Assembly (NCBI RefSeq): GCF_030409715.1
Contig: NZ_JAUFQI010000001.1
Span: forward strand, 2,964,501 to 3,028,500
Length of the DNA stretch: 64,000 nt
DNA from: Reinekea marina
GTDB lineage: Bacteria > Pseudomonadota > Gammaproteobacteria > Pseudomonadales > Natronospirillaceae
Direction of reading: 5' to 3'
Position numbers and translations under genes: made by a program. This document shows positions 37,246 through 46,488 of the stretch, piece by piece (position 1 is the first letter of the stretch; each line of letters opens with the position of its first letter). The notes below the pieces were generated by a model that was not told the origin of the DNA, did not search any database, and was given only the letters and a program-made list of their open reading frames with translations.

Positions 37246-40200
37246 ATGATCAGTAACATGCGAGCAATGAAGACTACACGCGCTATTGCCATAGGCATAC
37301 TTTTATTAATGCAAGGAATGGTCTTCGCTGCTACTTACACATTACCAGATGACGCGGGTACTGGCCCATTTAACAACTGCTCACTCGCAACCAATGTTTT
37401 AACTTGTTCAACAACTGTCACCCTTGGCTTAAATGATATTGTCAATATTTCTCAAGATAACCTTGTTTGGATAATAGAGGGTGATTTGTTACTTTCTGGT
37501 AGTGGTATTTCTATAAACCTTACAGGTAGTAATAAGCTGTTTATTCGCACTTCAAACCGAGTCGTTGGTAACTTTGACAATATTGCTGCCCGAGCCAACC
37601 TATTTAGTGAAAACTTAATTAACATTCGGAACAATCTACAATGGGAAGGCAACATTCAGTCAAACGGCTCTATCACTTTTAACAATAATGCTACAGTGAT
37701 AGGTAATATTACTACGAGTCAGCAATTTAATTTCGCCAGTGGTTATGTATACGGGACTTGTACCGCTACTGGTGGCAATTTCGCAGCTAACTGCCAACAA
37801 ATTACCCCGACAGTTAGCCCACAATATTGTGAATCATTTGACTTAGGCATTCCTCCGAACTGGCCGGTAACAACTTCAGCAAATGGCGTTGCCGAGATCA
37901 GCCATAATACCGCCTTAGTGAATTCAAGCCCCGGTTCACTGACATTGAGAAGCGGCGACGTACGTGTCCGTTCAAATAATTTTGACTTATCACCGGCATC
38001 TTATTCATCGGTCAATATTTCGTTCTGGATTCGAAGGGGAACTAATAGCCTAGGCACAGCGAGTGAGAGGCCGGACGCCGGTGAACACTTCGATCTTTAC
38101 TATTTAGACAATACATCGACCTGGATATACAGGGGTTCGCTTTTAGGTGAAGGCACAGATGGTCAAGCCTATAACATTAATATACCGTTAGGCAGTAATG
38201 TAATTCACAGCAACTTCGCTTTTGAATTACGCTTAAGAACGGCCAATGAAGTTAATGGTGATTTCTGGCACATTGATGATGTGTGCATTACCCCACAGAT
38301 TATTGTACCAAGCCCCACATTAGAATATCGCTTTGACGAAACCCATTGGTTTGGTTCGCCCAACGAAGTGAAAGACAGCTCCGGCAACTCCACCCATGCC
38401 ACCGCTGATGCCGCCTCAGATACGACCACATCGACCGATGCTGTCATGTGTAGCGCGGCCAATTTAAACGGTATTGATCAATACATTGAGTCCCCCGGCT
38501 TAGGCCCACTAAGAACAACCTCAACGTTAAGCTTTTGGATTAAGACCCCCAATGGTTATTCTGGAACAGCAAACCCATGGACAACGCCTGTAGTCACTGG
38601 CTATGAAGAAGCCGGAGGTGGTGACGATATTTTCTGGGGGTACTTTGATCAAAACGGAAAAATTTCGACCACCAAAGGCAATACGCAAACCAGTACATCG
38701 AATAAACGTGCGACGATCAATGACAACCGATACCATCATGTCGTTTCAAGTTGGGATTCAACCACTGGTGAAACGAATGTGTATATTGACGGTGCGCTCG
38801 ATCACAGCTACACCTCTGAAACAGGCGATGTCACTTATTTGTTTAAATGGATTGGATTAGTAGAAGATTCCGGCGGTTCTTTGGTGTATTTAAACGCACT
38901 TATTGATGAGTTTGTTGTGTTTGATTCTATTTTAACACCAGAACAGGTAGCCAAGGTCAATGATCTTCAGAAGAACAATCAAAATTTAGATGGTTCTGCT
39001 CGCGTTTGTGAACCCCCGCCACAATTCAGAATCATACACAGTGGCACGGCTCAGACATGCCAAGATGAAACCATTGCTATTGAAATACGCGATAGTGCAG
39101 GCAACCTAATCACGGGTTACGATAAAACAGTCACCTTTTCCACCACAACCGCATCTACTGGACCTGAATTTTGGGGGCTAGTGACAGGCACCAACGCAAG
39201 CAGTTTTACGGACAATGGCGATGGAACCGCAACTTATAAATTCGAGCCATCGGATAATGGTCGAATTGAAATTTCTTACGCTAATTATGATTCAAACGAC
39301 ACAACGGTAAACTTTAATGTCACCGATGGATCACTTTCTGAATCATCAAGCTATGACCCTACAGTTACTTTTACAGCCAATGAAGTTATTCAAGGCAGCT
39401 TCAGAGACGAGTTTCAAAACAGTGCATTGGTTTATCGCGATGAGTTTGAAACTGTTTCCTATTCTAACAACGATGGTCGTGGCGGTCTTAATTGGGCAAC
39501 CGATTGGATCGAATCTGATCGCGTTGGGGGTAGTCAAGCTACGGGAGGCGATGTTCGAATTAATAACGGGCATTTAGAGTTGACCGGAAACGATACTTCA
39601 GGTGGTTCCTTCATTCAAAGTTCTGCTGAACGCGAAGTTGATTTGAGTAGTTATACCAGCGCAAGCCTTCGTTATACTATTCAGAGCACCGAAGTGGAAT
39701 CAAACGATACTGCAGTGGTTGAAGTTTCGGATGATGGCGGCGCTACTTGGACAATATTAGTGACCTATACAGATGACATTCCTTCTTGGAAACCGAAGTC
39801 ACATGACATTTCTGCGTTCATATCATCCAACACTCGAATACGTTTCAGAATCGTAGACCAACCAGGATCAACCTGTTGCTATGGTCCTGCAAACGAAATT
39901 CTAGAAATCGAAGATGTTGAAATTATCGTTGATGATTCAGGTTCCTTTTCTGGTAACAATGGCACGTTAAATTTCACTGCACCTTGGATTGAATCAGAAG
40001 CAGAGACACAAAATTCGCCTTCGAATGGTCCTATCAGTATTTATTTAGATCGTTTGCATTTGTTTGGTAGCAGCAACGCTAATAGCCCCGTTTGGATTGA
40101 GCGAAATCTAGATTTACAAGCTTATGATAAAGCAACCCTCACATTTGATTATGCGGCTCGCGGAAATGTGGATGCGCAGGATGAAGCTAAGGTTCAAATC

Positions 40201-42660
40201 TTCAATGGCAGCAGCTGGGTCGACTTACAAGTTTTTTCAGGGCTAACATCTGGAACAGCCAATATAGACATTTCCAGTTTTATGTCTTCGAATACCCGCT
40301 TTCGATTTTTCATTGATTCTTCAAACGCCGGCGGTACCGAGTGCTGTTATGATGGTAATGATGAGTATTTTGTCATTGATAATGTAGATATCGAAGTAAG
40401 CACCGTGCCGCAGTGTACTCCACCCACCAGTGGGCCAGACCATTTTTCTTTCAGCCACGATGGAAATGGCATTAACTGCGCAACGGAGTCGATCACCTTA
40501 ACGGCACGAAATTCTGATGGCACTGTATTTACTACTTTCGCCGGAGACGTTGATCTTAGTGTTAGCACGTCGGATGGCGATTGGTCACACTCCAGTGCAG
40601 GTAAAGTAACAAACGGCAGTGCAAATAATGGGCAGGCAACAGTAACTTTCACCACCAGCGATTCGGGGGTAGTCGTGCTGACCTATGCGAATACAGAGCC
40701 CCAAACATTGAATTTCAATGCTCTGTACAATTCAGCGGTTTCAGAACAGTCGGGCAACGCGCCAACAACACCAAGAAATGATGACCCAAGCATGACATTT
40801 GCACGCTCTGGTTTTCAGTTTCTAGATTCCACTAATTCAGTCATCAGCCGTGTGAATGTAACGGCCGGCCTTTTAGCCGACCTTAAAGTGCAGGTAGTGG
40901 AATCGGATCCGAACACAAATGTATGTGTACCGTTGTTTTCAAATGCTTCGACAAAAGACATTACCATGGGTACAACCTGCACAACGCCAAACTCATGCTA
41001 CCCAGGTGAAAAAGTTGAATGGACCAATGGTTCAGTGAATGATGAGCCCCTGCCAAACCCTGAAAACTTAGAAGGCGGCTTGGCTACCCAGAGTAACCCG
41101 GTGGTGTTTTCAGCCGATTCTCTAGCGAACTTTAGACTAAAAGCAACTGACATTGGTGAGCAGAACTTATCACTGTCTTACGAATTAACAGACATAGATG
41201 GCAATCCAACCTCACAGTTTATTACGGGCAATCTACGCCTTTTAAGCAGCCCCGCAAGCTTGGCCATTGCCTCTGTCGCTAACGCAAGTGGCAATGCCCC
41301 CAATGGTACGGACCCATTTGCAAAAGCAGGTGAAAACTTCACCACCACATTGCAGGCATTAGATTCTGATGGCAACCCTGTTTCAAGCTTTGGGCGAGTA
41401 GCCGGCTTACATAATGTACTATGGGACAACACGACACTTGCTGGCCCAATAGGTGGAACGACGGGCAATATAACAGGAGACAGTGTGGGCGCTTCTTCAG
41501 GTGGCCAATGGCAAGGCATAGATACCGACGGCAATGGCTCTTTAGATGGCATTAGTTTCTTAACAGGAAATGGCATCTCTTATAGCGAAGTAGGTGATAT
41601 TAATCTGATTGCCGAAATTTATGATTTTATGGGCTTTGGAACCAACCTTGTCAGTAACAGCGTTAGCACGGGCCGCTTTACGCCAGCCTATCTGCAGGTA
41701 ACGGAAGTGAATCCAAATACCGCAACTTGGGGAGATGGCAGCTCTATCTATCAAGGCCAAGATACAAGCCTAACGGGCTTAACTTATGATGTGGTTGCCT
41801 ATGATATAAACGGTAACGTTTTAACAAACTACGTGGGCAACTATGTTGATTTTGGCAACAAAACAGACAGCCTTGAAAAAGATTCAAGCCAGTCCTCAAC
41901 CGGCGGTGACTTAACAAGTTCATTGGCATGGACAGTCAGTAATGACGGTGATTTTGATGGCACTATCCGCCTTACGGGCGATTTTACCAACGTAAACTGG
42001 GCAAGAAACGCCACCGGACCAACGGCTGATGATGTCTTGCAAACCATTGGTAACTTATTGCTTACTACCGACGCCTTAACGGATGAAGACGGAATTTGTG
42101 TTCAGTCGTCAGCTTCGGGCAGTTGCGAAACTACTACGGCCGATATCGCCGATAGATCACTCTACTTTGGTCGCCTAGTGTTACCCAGCCAGGTGAATGG
42201 CACCGATCAAGATGCTGACATTCCCGTTACATTAGAATACTTATCAAGCTATTCAGGCTCTGAGCCGATATTCAGCGTACAAACAACAGAATCGGACATC
42301 AACAACAGCCTCATAACGGGCTTAAACTATAACAGTGGTTTATGCACTATTTCTGGATGCCCTGCCAGTGGAACCAGCACTGCAGATTTAGCCGATGGCA
42401 CATTCTCTGGTCCAGCGGGTACTGGCACTTCTATGGTCAACGGGCTCGGTCAGTTGAGTGTGAATAGCTCAACAAGCTTACAAGGCTTACTGGAGGCCAA
42501 TGCTCAAATACCAAGTTGGCTAACCTGGTATTGGGACGGAGACGCGAACAATAATGGCGTTTTGGAAGCCAGTGAACTTTCAGCCGCATCAACCATTATT
42601 TTGTTTGGGCAATACCAAGGTCGACAGCCAATTTTATTTACTCGCCCAGGGTTTAGGTAA
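37246..42660 (+). CDS. mshQ: Giant MshQ-like surface protein
   Basis: 1804 residues with an N-terminal signal peptide (cut near VFAATY). By rough residue: 25-185 a beta-rich N-terminal region; 190-350 a jelly-roll module; 359-570 a LamG-like domain (LEYRFDETHWFGSP... VLTPEQ-type end); 594-700 an Ig-like repeat starting FRIIHSG; about 720-890 and 900-1050 two more jelly-roll modules, each with a CCY vicinal cysteine motif; 1066-1170 a second Ig-like repeat (FSFSHDGNG); about 1180-1804 the DUF6701/MshQ C-terminal region. Last in the msh operon, after a 140-bp gap. A GGAG site precedes the ATG. Likely a pilus-associated surface adhesin, by inference. Confidence 0.8.
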   Translation: MISNMRAMKTTRAIAIGILLLMQGMVFAATYTLPDDAGTGPFNNCSLATNVLTCSTTVTLGLNDIVNISQDNLVWIIEGDLLLSGSGISINLTGSNKLFIRTSNRVVGNFDNIAARANLFSENLINIRNNLQWEGNIQSNGSITFNNNATVIGNITTSQQFNFASGYVYGTCTATGGNFAANCQQITPTVSPQYCESFDLGIPPNWPVTTSANGVAEISHNTALVNSSPGSLTLRSGDVRVRSNNFDLSPASYSSVNISFWIRRGTNSLGTASERPDAGEHFDLYYLDNTSTWIYRGSLLGEGTDGQAYNINIPLGSNVIHSNFAFELRLRTANEVNGDFWHIDDVCITPQIIVPSPTLEYRFDETHWFGSPNEVKDSSGNSTHATADAASDTTTSTDAVMCSAANLNGIDQYIESPGLGPLRTTSTLSFWIKTPNGYSGTANPWTTPVVTGYEEAGGGDDIFWGYFDQNGKISTTKGNTQTSTSNKRATINDNRYHHVVSSWDSTTGETNVYIDGALDHSYTSETGDVTYLFKWIGLVEDSGGSLVYLNALIDEFVVFDSILTPEQVAKVNDLQKNNQNLDGSARVCEPPPQFRIIHSGTAQTCQDETIAIEIRDSAGNLITGYDKTVTFSTTTASTGPEFWGLVTGTNASSFTDNGDGTATYKFEPSDNGRIEISYANYDSNDTTVNFNVTDGSLSESSSYDPTVTFTANEVIQGSFRDEFQNSALVYRDEFETVSYSNNDGRGGLNWATDWIESDRVGGSQATGGDVRINNGHLELTGNDTSGGSFIQSSAEREVDLSSYTSASLRYTIQSTEVESNDTAVVEVSDDGGATWTILVTYTDDIPSWKPKSHDISAFISSNTRIRFRIVDQPGSTCCYGPANEILEIEDVEIIVDDSGSFSGNNGTLNFTAPWIESEAETQNSPSNGPISIYLDRLHLFGSSNANSPVWIERNLDLQAYDKATLTFDYAARGNVDAQDEAKVQIFNGSSWVDLQVFSGLTSGTANIDISSFMSSNTRFRFFIDSSNAGGTECCYDGNDEYFVIDNVDIEVSTVPQCTPPTSGPDHFSFSHDGNGINCATESITLTARNSDGTVFTTFAGDVDLSVSTSDGDWSHSSAGKVTNGSANNGQATVTFTTSDSGVVVLTYANTEPQTLNFNALYNSAVSEQSGNAPTTPRNDDPSMTFARSGFQFLDSTNSVISRVNVTAGLLADLKVQVVESDPNTNVCVPLFSNASTKDITMGTTCTTPNSCYPGEKVEWTNGSVNDEPLPNPENLEGGLATQSNPVVFSADSLANFRLKATDIGEQNLSLSYELTDIDGNPTSQFITGNLRLLSSPASLAIASVANASGNAPNGTDPFAKAGENFTTTLQALDSDGNPVSSFGRVAGLHNVLWDNTTLAGPIGGTTGNITGDSVGASSGGQWQGIDTDGNGSLDGISFLTGNGISYSEVGDINLIAEIYDFMGFGTNLVSNSVSTGRFTPAYLQVTEVNPNTATWGDGSSIYQGQDTSLTGLTYDVVAYDINGNVLTNYVGNYVDFGNKTDSLEKDSSQSSTGGDLTSSLAWTVSNDGDFDGTIRLTGDFTNVNWARNATGPTADDVLQTIGNLLLTTDALTDEDGICVQSSASGSCETTTADIADRSLYFGRLVLPSQVNGTDQDADIPVTLEYLSSYSGSEPIFSVQTTESDINNSLITGLNYNSGLCTISGCPASGTSTADLADGTFSGPAGTGTSMVNGLGQLSVNSSTSLQGLLEANAQIPSWLTWYWDGDANNNGVLEASELSAASTIILFGQYQGRQPILFTRPGFR

Positions 42661-42669
42661 ATGTTTTTT

Positions 42670-42692
42670 GCTGCGGGCTGCGGGCTGCGGGG
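42670..42692 (+). repeat. GGGCTGC heptamer array, right flank of msh locus
   Basis: Three tandem heptamers (CTGCGGG) begin ten bases after the mshQ stop in the same orientation as those at 33003-33040. Confidence 0.85.
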
Positions 42693-42747
42693 AATTTAAA
42701 ATACCTTAAACAATATGAGCCGATTACTTTATTGCAGTACTTTTGAA

Positions 42748-42772
42748 TTATGAAATCTAGGCCATTTCATAA
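42748..42772. promoter_or_regulatory. Perfect inverted repeat, operator candidate
   Basis: TTATGAAAT, seven bases, ATTTCATAA: a perfect 9-bp inverted repeat with no U tract on either side, about 30 bp upstream of an FNR-like box. It fits a regulator dimer site or a weak transcript end. Confidence 0.45.
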
Positions 42773-42801
42773 CAAAAAATGCCATCGTTCTTATTGTTTT
42801 A

Positions 42802-42850
42802 TTGATTTCGATCAAGATCGGTAAATTAAGATTCTCTATTATAAAGTCAC
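42802..42850 (+). promoter_or_regulatory. FNR/Anr-type box with class II promoter
   Basis: TTGATTTCGATCAA at 42802-42815 is a perfect FNR box (TTGAT-N4-ATCAA). Its centre (42808.5) lies 41.5 bp upstream of a start near 42850, with a -10 TATTAT at 42837-42842. This is the class II activator geometry. It would control the EAL-domain gene downstream under low oxygen. Confidence 0.65.
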
Positions 42851-42975
42851 TCTCTCCGGTTTGGATAACTCCAATGATACCGGTTTATCGGGGTTGTGAA
42901 TTGCCTAGGGCTTCTCTACCTTTCAGCATTGTGGTTCTCCAGTCACTTTGCTGGCAGTCCAACCCCGAGATTTTT
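42850..42975 (+). ncRNA. Structured 5' leader of the EAL gene
   Basis: The long leader has a hairpin of CCGGT/ACCGG with an inner TTGGA/TCCAA stem and TAAC loop (42856-42883), and a second long-range stem CGGGGTTG (42889-42896) / CAACCCCG (42960-42967) that encloses a CCAG/CTGG hairpin (42939-42954) and is followed by AGATTTTTCT. The last element looks terminator-like, which suggests attenuation. It matches no riboswitch I can recall. Confidence 0.45.
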
Positions 42976-43081
42976 CTACAAGATTTTGACCGAGAGAATC
43001 TTTCGACAATAAAATTTGGCGTGCAATTTAAATCGCACACGCTATGCTCTTGGTTCCTATTTTCTAAATGAACTTGTCCAC

Positions 43082-45508
43082 TTGATCAGCTTAAATCGTC
43101 AAAATTTATTCGCCACACTCTTAGGCATTGTGTTTATCGCGTTAAGCGCTGGCCTTATATCTTTTTCTTTGCAGCAGCATCAGAAAGCGAATTCATTAGT
43201 AGCCAAGCAAACGTTAGTTCAGTTTGAAAAACAATTGCTCAGTTACGCGAACCAACTGACACAAATAAGTTACCAGCGACGCTTACCCTTAGCTAATTAT
43301 TTAGAATTTAGCTCCATTGCTAACTATCTGCCAAACCTAAACGCGATAACCAATGTTTGGTTAATTAACGCCGACGGTACCTATTTCGATATAAACACCG
43401 CCAACCCTCACCAAAGCTATTTAGCAACCGCCGATGATACCGACCCGACGGCTTTGCCAAAAAACATCCGGCATCTACCAGTCTGGTCAGGACACTTTTT
43501 AACGTCAACCGAGAACGCCATAAGCCTATTTTCTAACTCACAACAACCTTCATCCCTTTATTTGGCTATTCCGATTCAACAAGACCAGCACAAACGTTTG
43601 TTGGCTGTGGGTTTAAACTTAGATTATTGGTTCTCACATGCTCTGAACGATCAACAGCTTGCGCTAATCGATAGCGGATCAAACTTATGGGCGAATCATC
43701 AAAGTCTCGATTCACAGGCTATTTATCTGAATGTTTTAGACAACCCAAATCTTATCCTTGGCAGTGCTATACCATTTAACCATTGGTTAACTTTGCTTCC
43801 CATCCCACTGTTTGCTTTGCTGTTAGTAGCTGCTTACAACTTGCAGTCAAACAACATGTCTCAGCTTGGCGGCGGAAAGTTAAAATTGGTGCACGAAGCC
43901 GTCAACGCATTAGACCTACTCATCGTTGAAACCGATGTAGAGGGCACTATCGTGTGGATGAGCAAAGGAGCATCTGAAAGCCTCGAAGTATTTAATGTGC
44001 AAGTGGGCGATTCTGTTCGCAAACACCTGGTAAACCACCCTAGAATTGTTAGCTATATTCATTCATCTTTACAAGGCGACAAACTCACCTACCAGGTAAC
44101 GCATCAAGAATACGAGTTTCGTGTTCGGCAACAACCTAGGTTAGATGATCACGATCAAATCATTGGGTTAAACTTTATCGTTGAAGACATTACAGAACAA
44201 GCTAAGTTAGAAAAGCATCTGCGACATCAGCAACTCCACGATAAACTGACAGGCCTTCCTAACCGACAGCTGTTTGAACAGCAACTGGACAAAGATATTC
44301 ATAAGGCAAAGCGGCACCAATCCAATGTTGCCATTTTAGCGATCGAAATAAACGGGCTCGGAAATATTAACAAAACGTTCAGTCACCACTTAGGTGATTT
44401 AGCCTTGAAACATATTGCCACGGCCCTGAGGCAAGAAATACGCGATGAAGATTTAATATCTCGCTTTTCTAGCGATGAATTTTTAGTCATTTGCGAACAG
44501 TATCAAGACCCTATCGAATTACGGGCCATTGCTCAGCGAGTGATTAATCGAACGACCGCAAAATTTACAATAAATCACCACGAGCTCACTCTTTCAGCAA
44601 ATATAGGCATTTCAACCTACCCCCATGATTCGAAAGACGCCGGCAGTTTAATCAGTAACGCCATAGCGGCCATGCGCCATGCACGCCAAAGCGGCAAAAA
44701 CACTCTAGATTATTTCTCTACCGACAATGCAAAATCAGTCCAACGAAAATGGCAGCTGGAACAGAGCTTGGCCAACGCGGTAAAAGTTAATAACTTTGAA
44801 TTGCACTATCAGCCCATTTTTGATGTCAACACGCATCAAACAAAAGGGGCTGAAGCACTTATTCGCTGGCCCGTTGGGAAAATTCCACCGGATCGGTTTA
44901 TTCCCATAGCCGAACAAGCGGGGTTAATGCCATCTATAGGAATCTGGGTATTAGAAAGTGCATTGAACCAACTGAAGCTATGGCAACATCAGAGCAGCAA
45001 TTTTCAGTACATTACGGTGAATGTTTCAATCGCCCAATTGAAAGACAATGGCTTTATCGATTCGGTGAGCAAACTAATAAAACAAACACCGATAAAACAG
45101 GGTTCTGTGATCTTAGAACTTACCGAGTCGATAATGGCTACAACCAGCACCGACATTATTGAAAAGTTACACACATTAAAAAGAATGGGCTTTTTGATCG
45201 CCATAGACGACTTTGGTGTGGGCTATTCTTCATTAAACTATTTAAAACATTTACCGGTAGACATTATTAAAATAGACAAATCGTTTTTAGCCGGTGTCCC
45301 CAAAGACAATGCCAACCGATTAATTTGCGATGCAATTATTAATATGGCGCGGGCTTTGAATATGAATATCGTCGCCGAAGGAATTGAAACGCCAGAGCAA
45401 TTAGCCTGGCTCGTTGAAGAAGGCGTAACCACGGCACAGGGATTTTACTTCGCAAAACCCCTTCCAGTTGACGCGTTTGAATACTTTTTACCTGTGACTA
45501 GCCAATAA
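43082..45508 (+). CDS. Membrane PAS-GGDEF-EAL c-di-GMP phosphodiesterase
   Basis: About 808 residues. A membrane helix (residues about 10-30), a periplasmic region of 200 residues, a second helix (about 232-255), PAS, GGDEF and EAL. The GGDEF site reads SSDEF (near 465), so cyclase activity is not expected. EAL is intact: GAEALIRW near 590 and DDFGVGYSSLNYLK near 708. It should cleave c-di-GMP. The start is uncertain: no in-frame ATG lies near the N-terminus; TTG at 43082 is chosen, TTG at 43016 is possible. It stands alone behind an FNR-like box and a structured leader. Confidence 0.85.
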   Translation: MISLNRQNLFATLLGIVFIALSAGLISFSLQQHQKANSLVAKQTLVQFEKQLLSYANQLTQISYQRRLPLANYLEFSSIANYLPNLNAITNVWLINADGTYFDINTANPHQSYLATADDTDPTALPKNIRHLPVWSGHFLTSTENAISLFSNSQQPSSLYLAIPIQQDQHKRLLAVGLNLDYWFSHALNDQQLALIDSGSNLWANHQSLDSQAIYLNVLDNPNLILGSAIPFNHWLTLLPIPLFALLLVAAYNLQSNNMSQLGGGKLKLVHEAVNALDLLIVETDVEGTIVWMSKGASESLEVFNVQVGDSVRKHLVNHPRIVSYIHSSLQGDKLTYQVTHQEYEFRVRQQPRLDDHDQIIGLNFIVEDITEQAKLEKHLRHQQLHDKLTGLPNRQLFEQQLDKDIHKAKRHQSNVAILAIEINGLGNINKTFSHHLGDLALKHIATALRQEIRDEDLISRFSSDEFLVICEQYQDPIELRAIAQRVINRTTAKFTINHHELTLSANIGISTYPHDSKDAGSLISNAIAAMRHARQSGKNTLDYFSTDNAKSVQRKWQLEQSLANAVKVNNFELHYQPIFDVNTHQTKGAEALIRWPVGKIPPDRFIPIAEQAGLMPSIGIWVLESALNQLKLWQHQSSNFQYITVNVSIAQLKDNGFIDSVSKLIKQTPIKQGSVILELTESIMATTSTDIIEKLHTLKRMGFLIAIDDFGVGYSSLNYLKHLPVDIIKIDKSFLAGVPKDNANRLICDAIINMARALNMNIVAEGIETPEQLAWLVEEGVTTAQGFYFAKPLPVDAFEYFLPVTSQ

Positions 45509-45526
45509 TTATATTGAAATCATCTG

Positions 45527-46330
45527 TTAACCTAGAATTAAATTGACGGCCAAGGCAACCAACCAAGCGTACTGAGATCGTCGCAACAATGTCATTGAAT
45601 CAGGCAATAGCCGTTCAACTGAACGTTCGCCGACAGCGGCTTTTAAACAAGTCACCAGTAAAACTCGATCATCGCGCTCAAAATCTTTAACTTCTTTCAG
45701 CCAAATAGAAAAACAATGATTGAAGTCCCCTACCAAAGCTAACGTAAATGTCATTAAACGAACCGGAATCCAATACAGTGCGTGTTTTACTCGATGAAAA
45801 AAGACATCACTTTGTTGGTCATCATTGAGCGCAGTACTGATCAACCAAACCAACAACACACCAGGAGCACCGAATGCAATAAACCAAAATACCGACACAA
45901 AGAACCGCTCTAAAAACAAATAGGCTAAACCTGCTTGTACGCCCTCTTCAATCGCTTCATCGCCTGGCTCATACATTTGTGCGGCTAACCCGAGTTCTTC
46001 AACGGCCAATTGCCACGCACCTTGATCGTCTTCGGCTTCTTGCTTTCGAGTGAACTCTTCCAATACTTCCGGCTGATCGCCCGATTTAAAGGCTAACAAC
46101 AACACGCCGACAGAAATAACAAAGGTAATAATGCCACTGGGTTTCCAACCCGTTAACAAGGCAAGCACCACTGTGGGAATTAATGCAAATAAAGCCACGG
46201 TAATTTTTGCGTTCCAACCCCGCTTTTGCAGAAAATCTCTCCATTCAATTACAATACCAGTGAGCGGTTCGCCATGGCCTGAAAGGCTTATAGAAACTAG
46301 GTAAGCGACGATAATGGCAATAAAATCCAT
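45527..46330 (-). CDS. ampE: AmpE-like membrane protein
   Basis: 267 residues with four or five hydrophobic segments and the AmpE/CobD-like pattern: AWQLAVEELGLAAQMYEPGDEAIEEGVQAGLAYLFLERFFVSVFWFIAFGAPGVLLVW. In Pseudomonas and Enterobacteria ampE lies in ampDE and is linked to cell-wall recycling signalling. Here it is divergent from nadC and ampD is absent. Convergent with the EAL gene. The role is uncertain. Confidence 0.8.
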   Translation of the reverse strand: MDFIAIIVAYLVSISLSGHGEPLTGIVIEWRDFLQKRGWNAKITVALFALIPTVVLALLTGWKPSGIITFVISVGVLLLAFKSGDQPEVLEEFTRKQEAEDDQGAWQLAVEELGLAAQMYEPGDEAIEEGVQAGLAYLFLERFFVSVFWFIAFGAPGVLLVWLISTALNDDQQSDVFFHRVKHALYWIPVRLMTFTLALVGDFNHCFSIWLKEVKDFERDDRVLLVTCLKAAVGERSVERLLPDSMTLLRRSQYAWLVALAVNLILG

Positions 46331-46488
46331 GGGTTGTCCTTAGCGAGAAAAAGGCTGTTAATGTGCCACTTATTAAAGCAGCAAACGAGCTAAATTGAAA
46401 ATGCCGACGGTCATTTCTTTTTGCTATCGCGTTTAGCCGTAAAGTTACGTAAACTAGCGCCGATTTTTAGCCCAATTGAGGTTTGCCG

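Noticed and set aside
42802..43071. 89-residue ORF in the leader of the EAL gene
   Set aside because: TTG start inside the FNR box, no ribosome site, no domain pattern; better explained as leader RNA.
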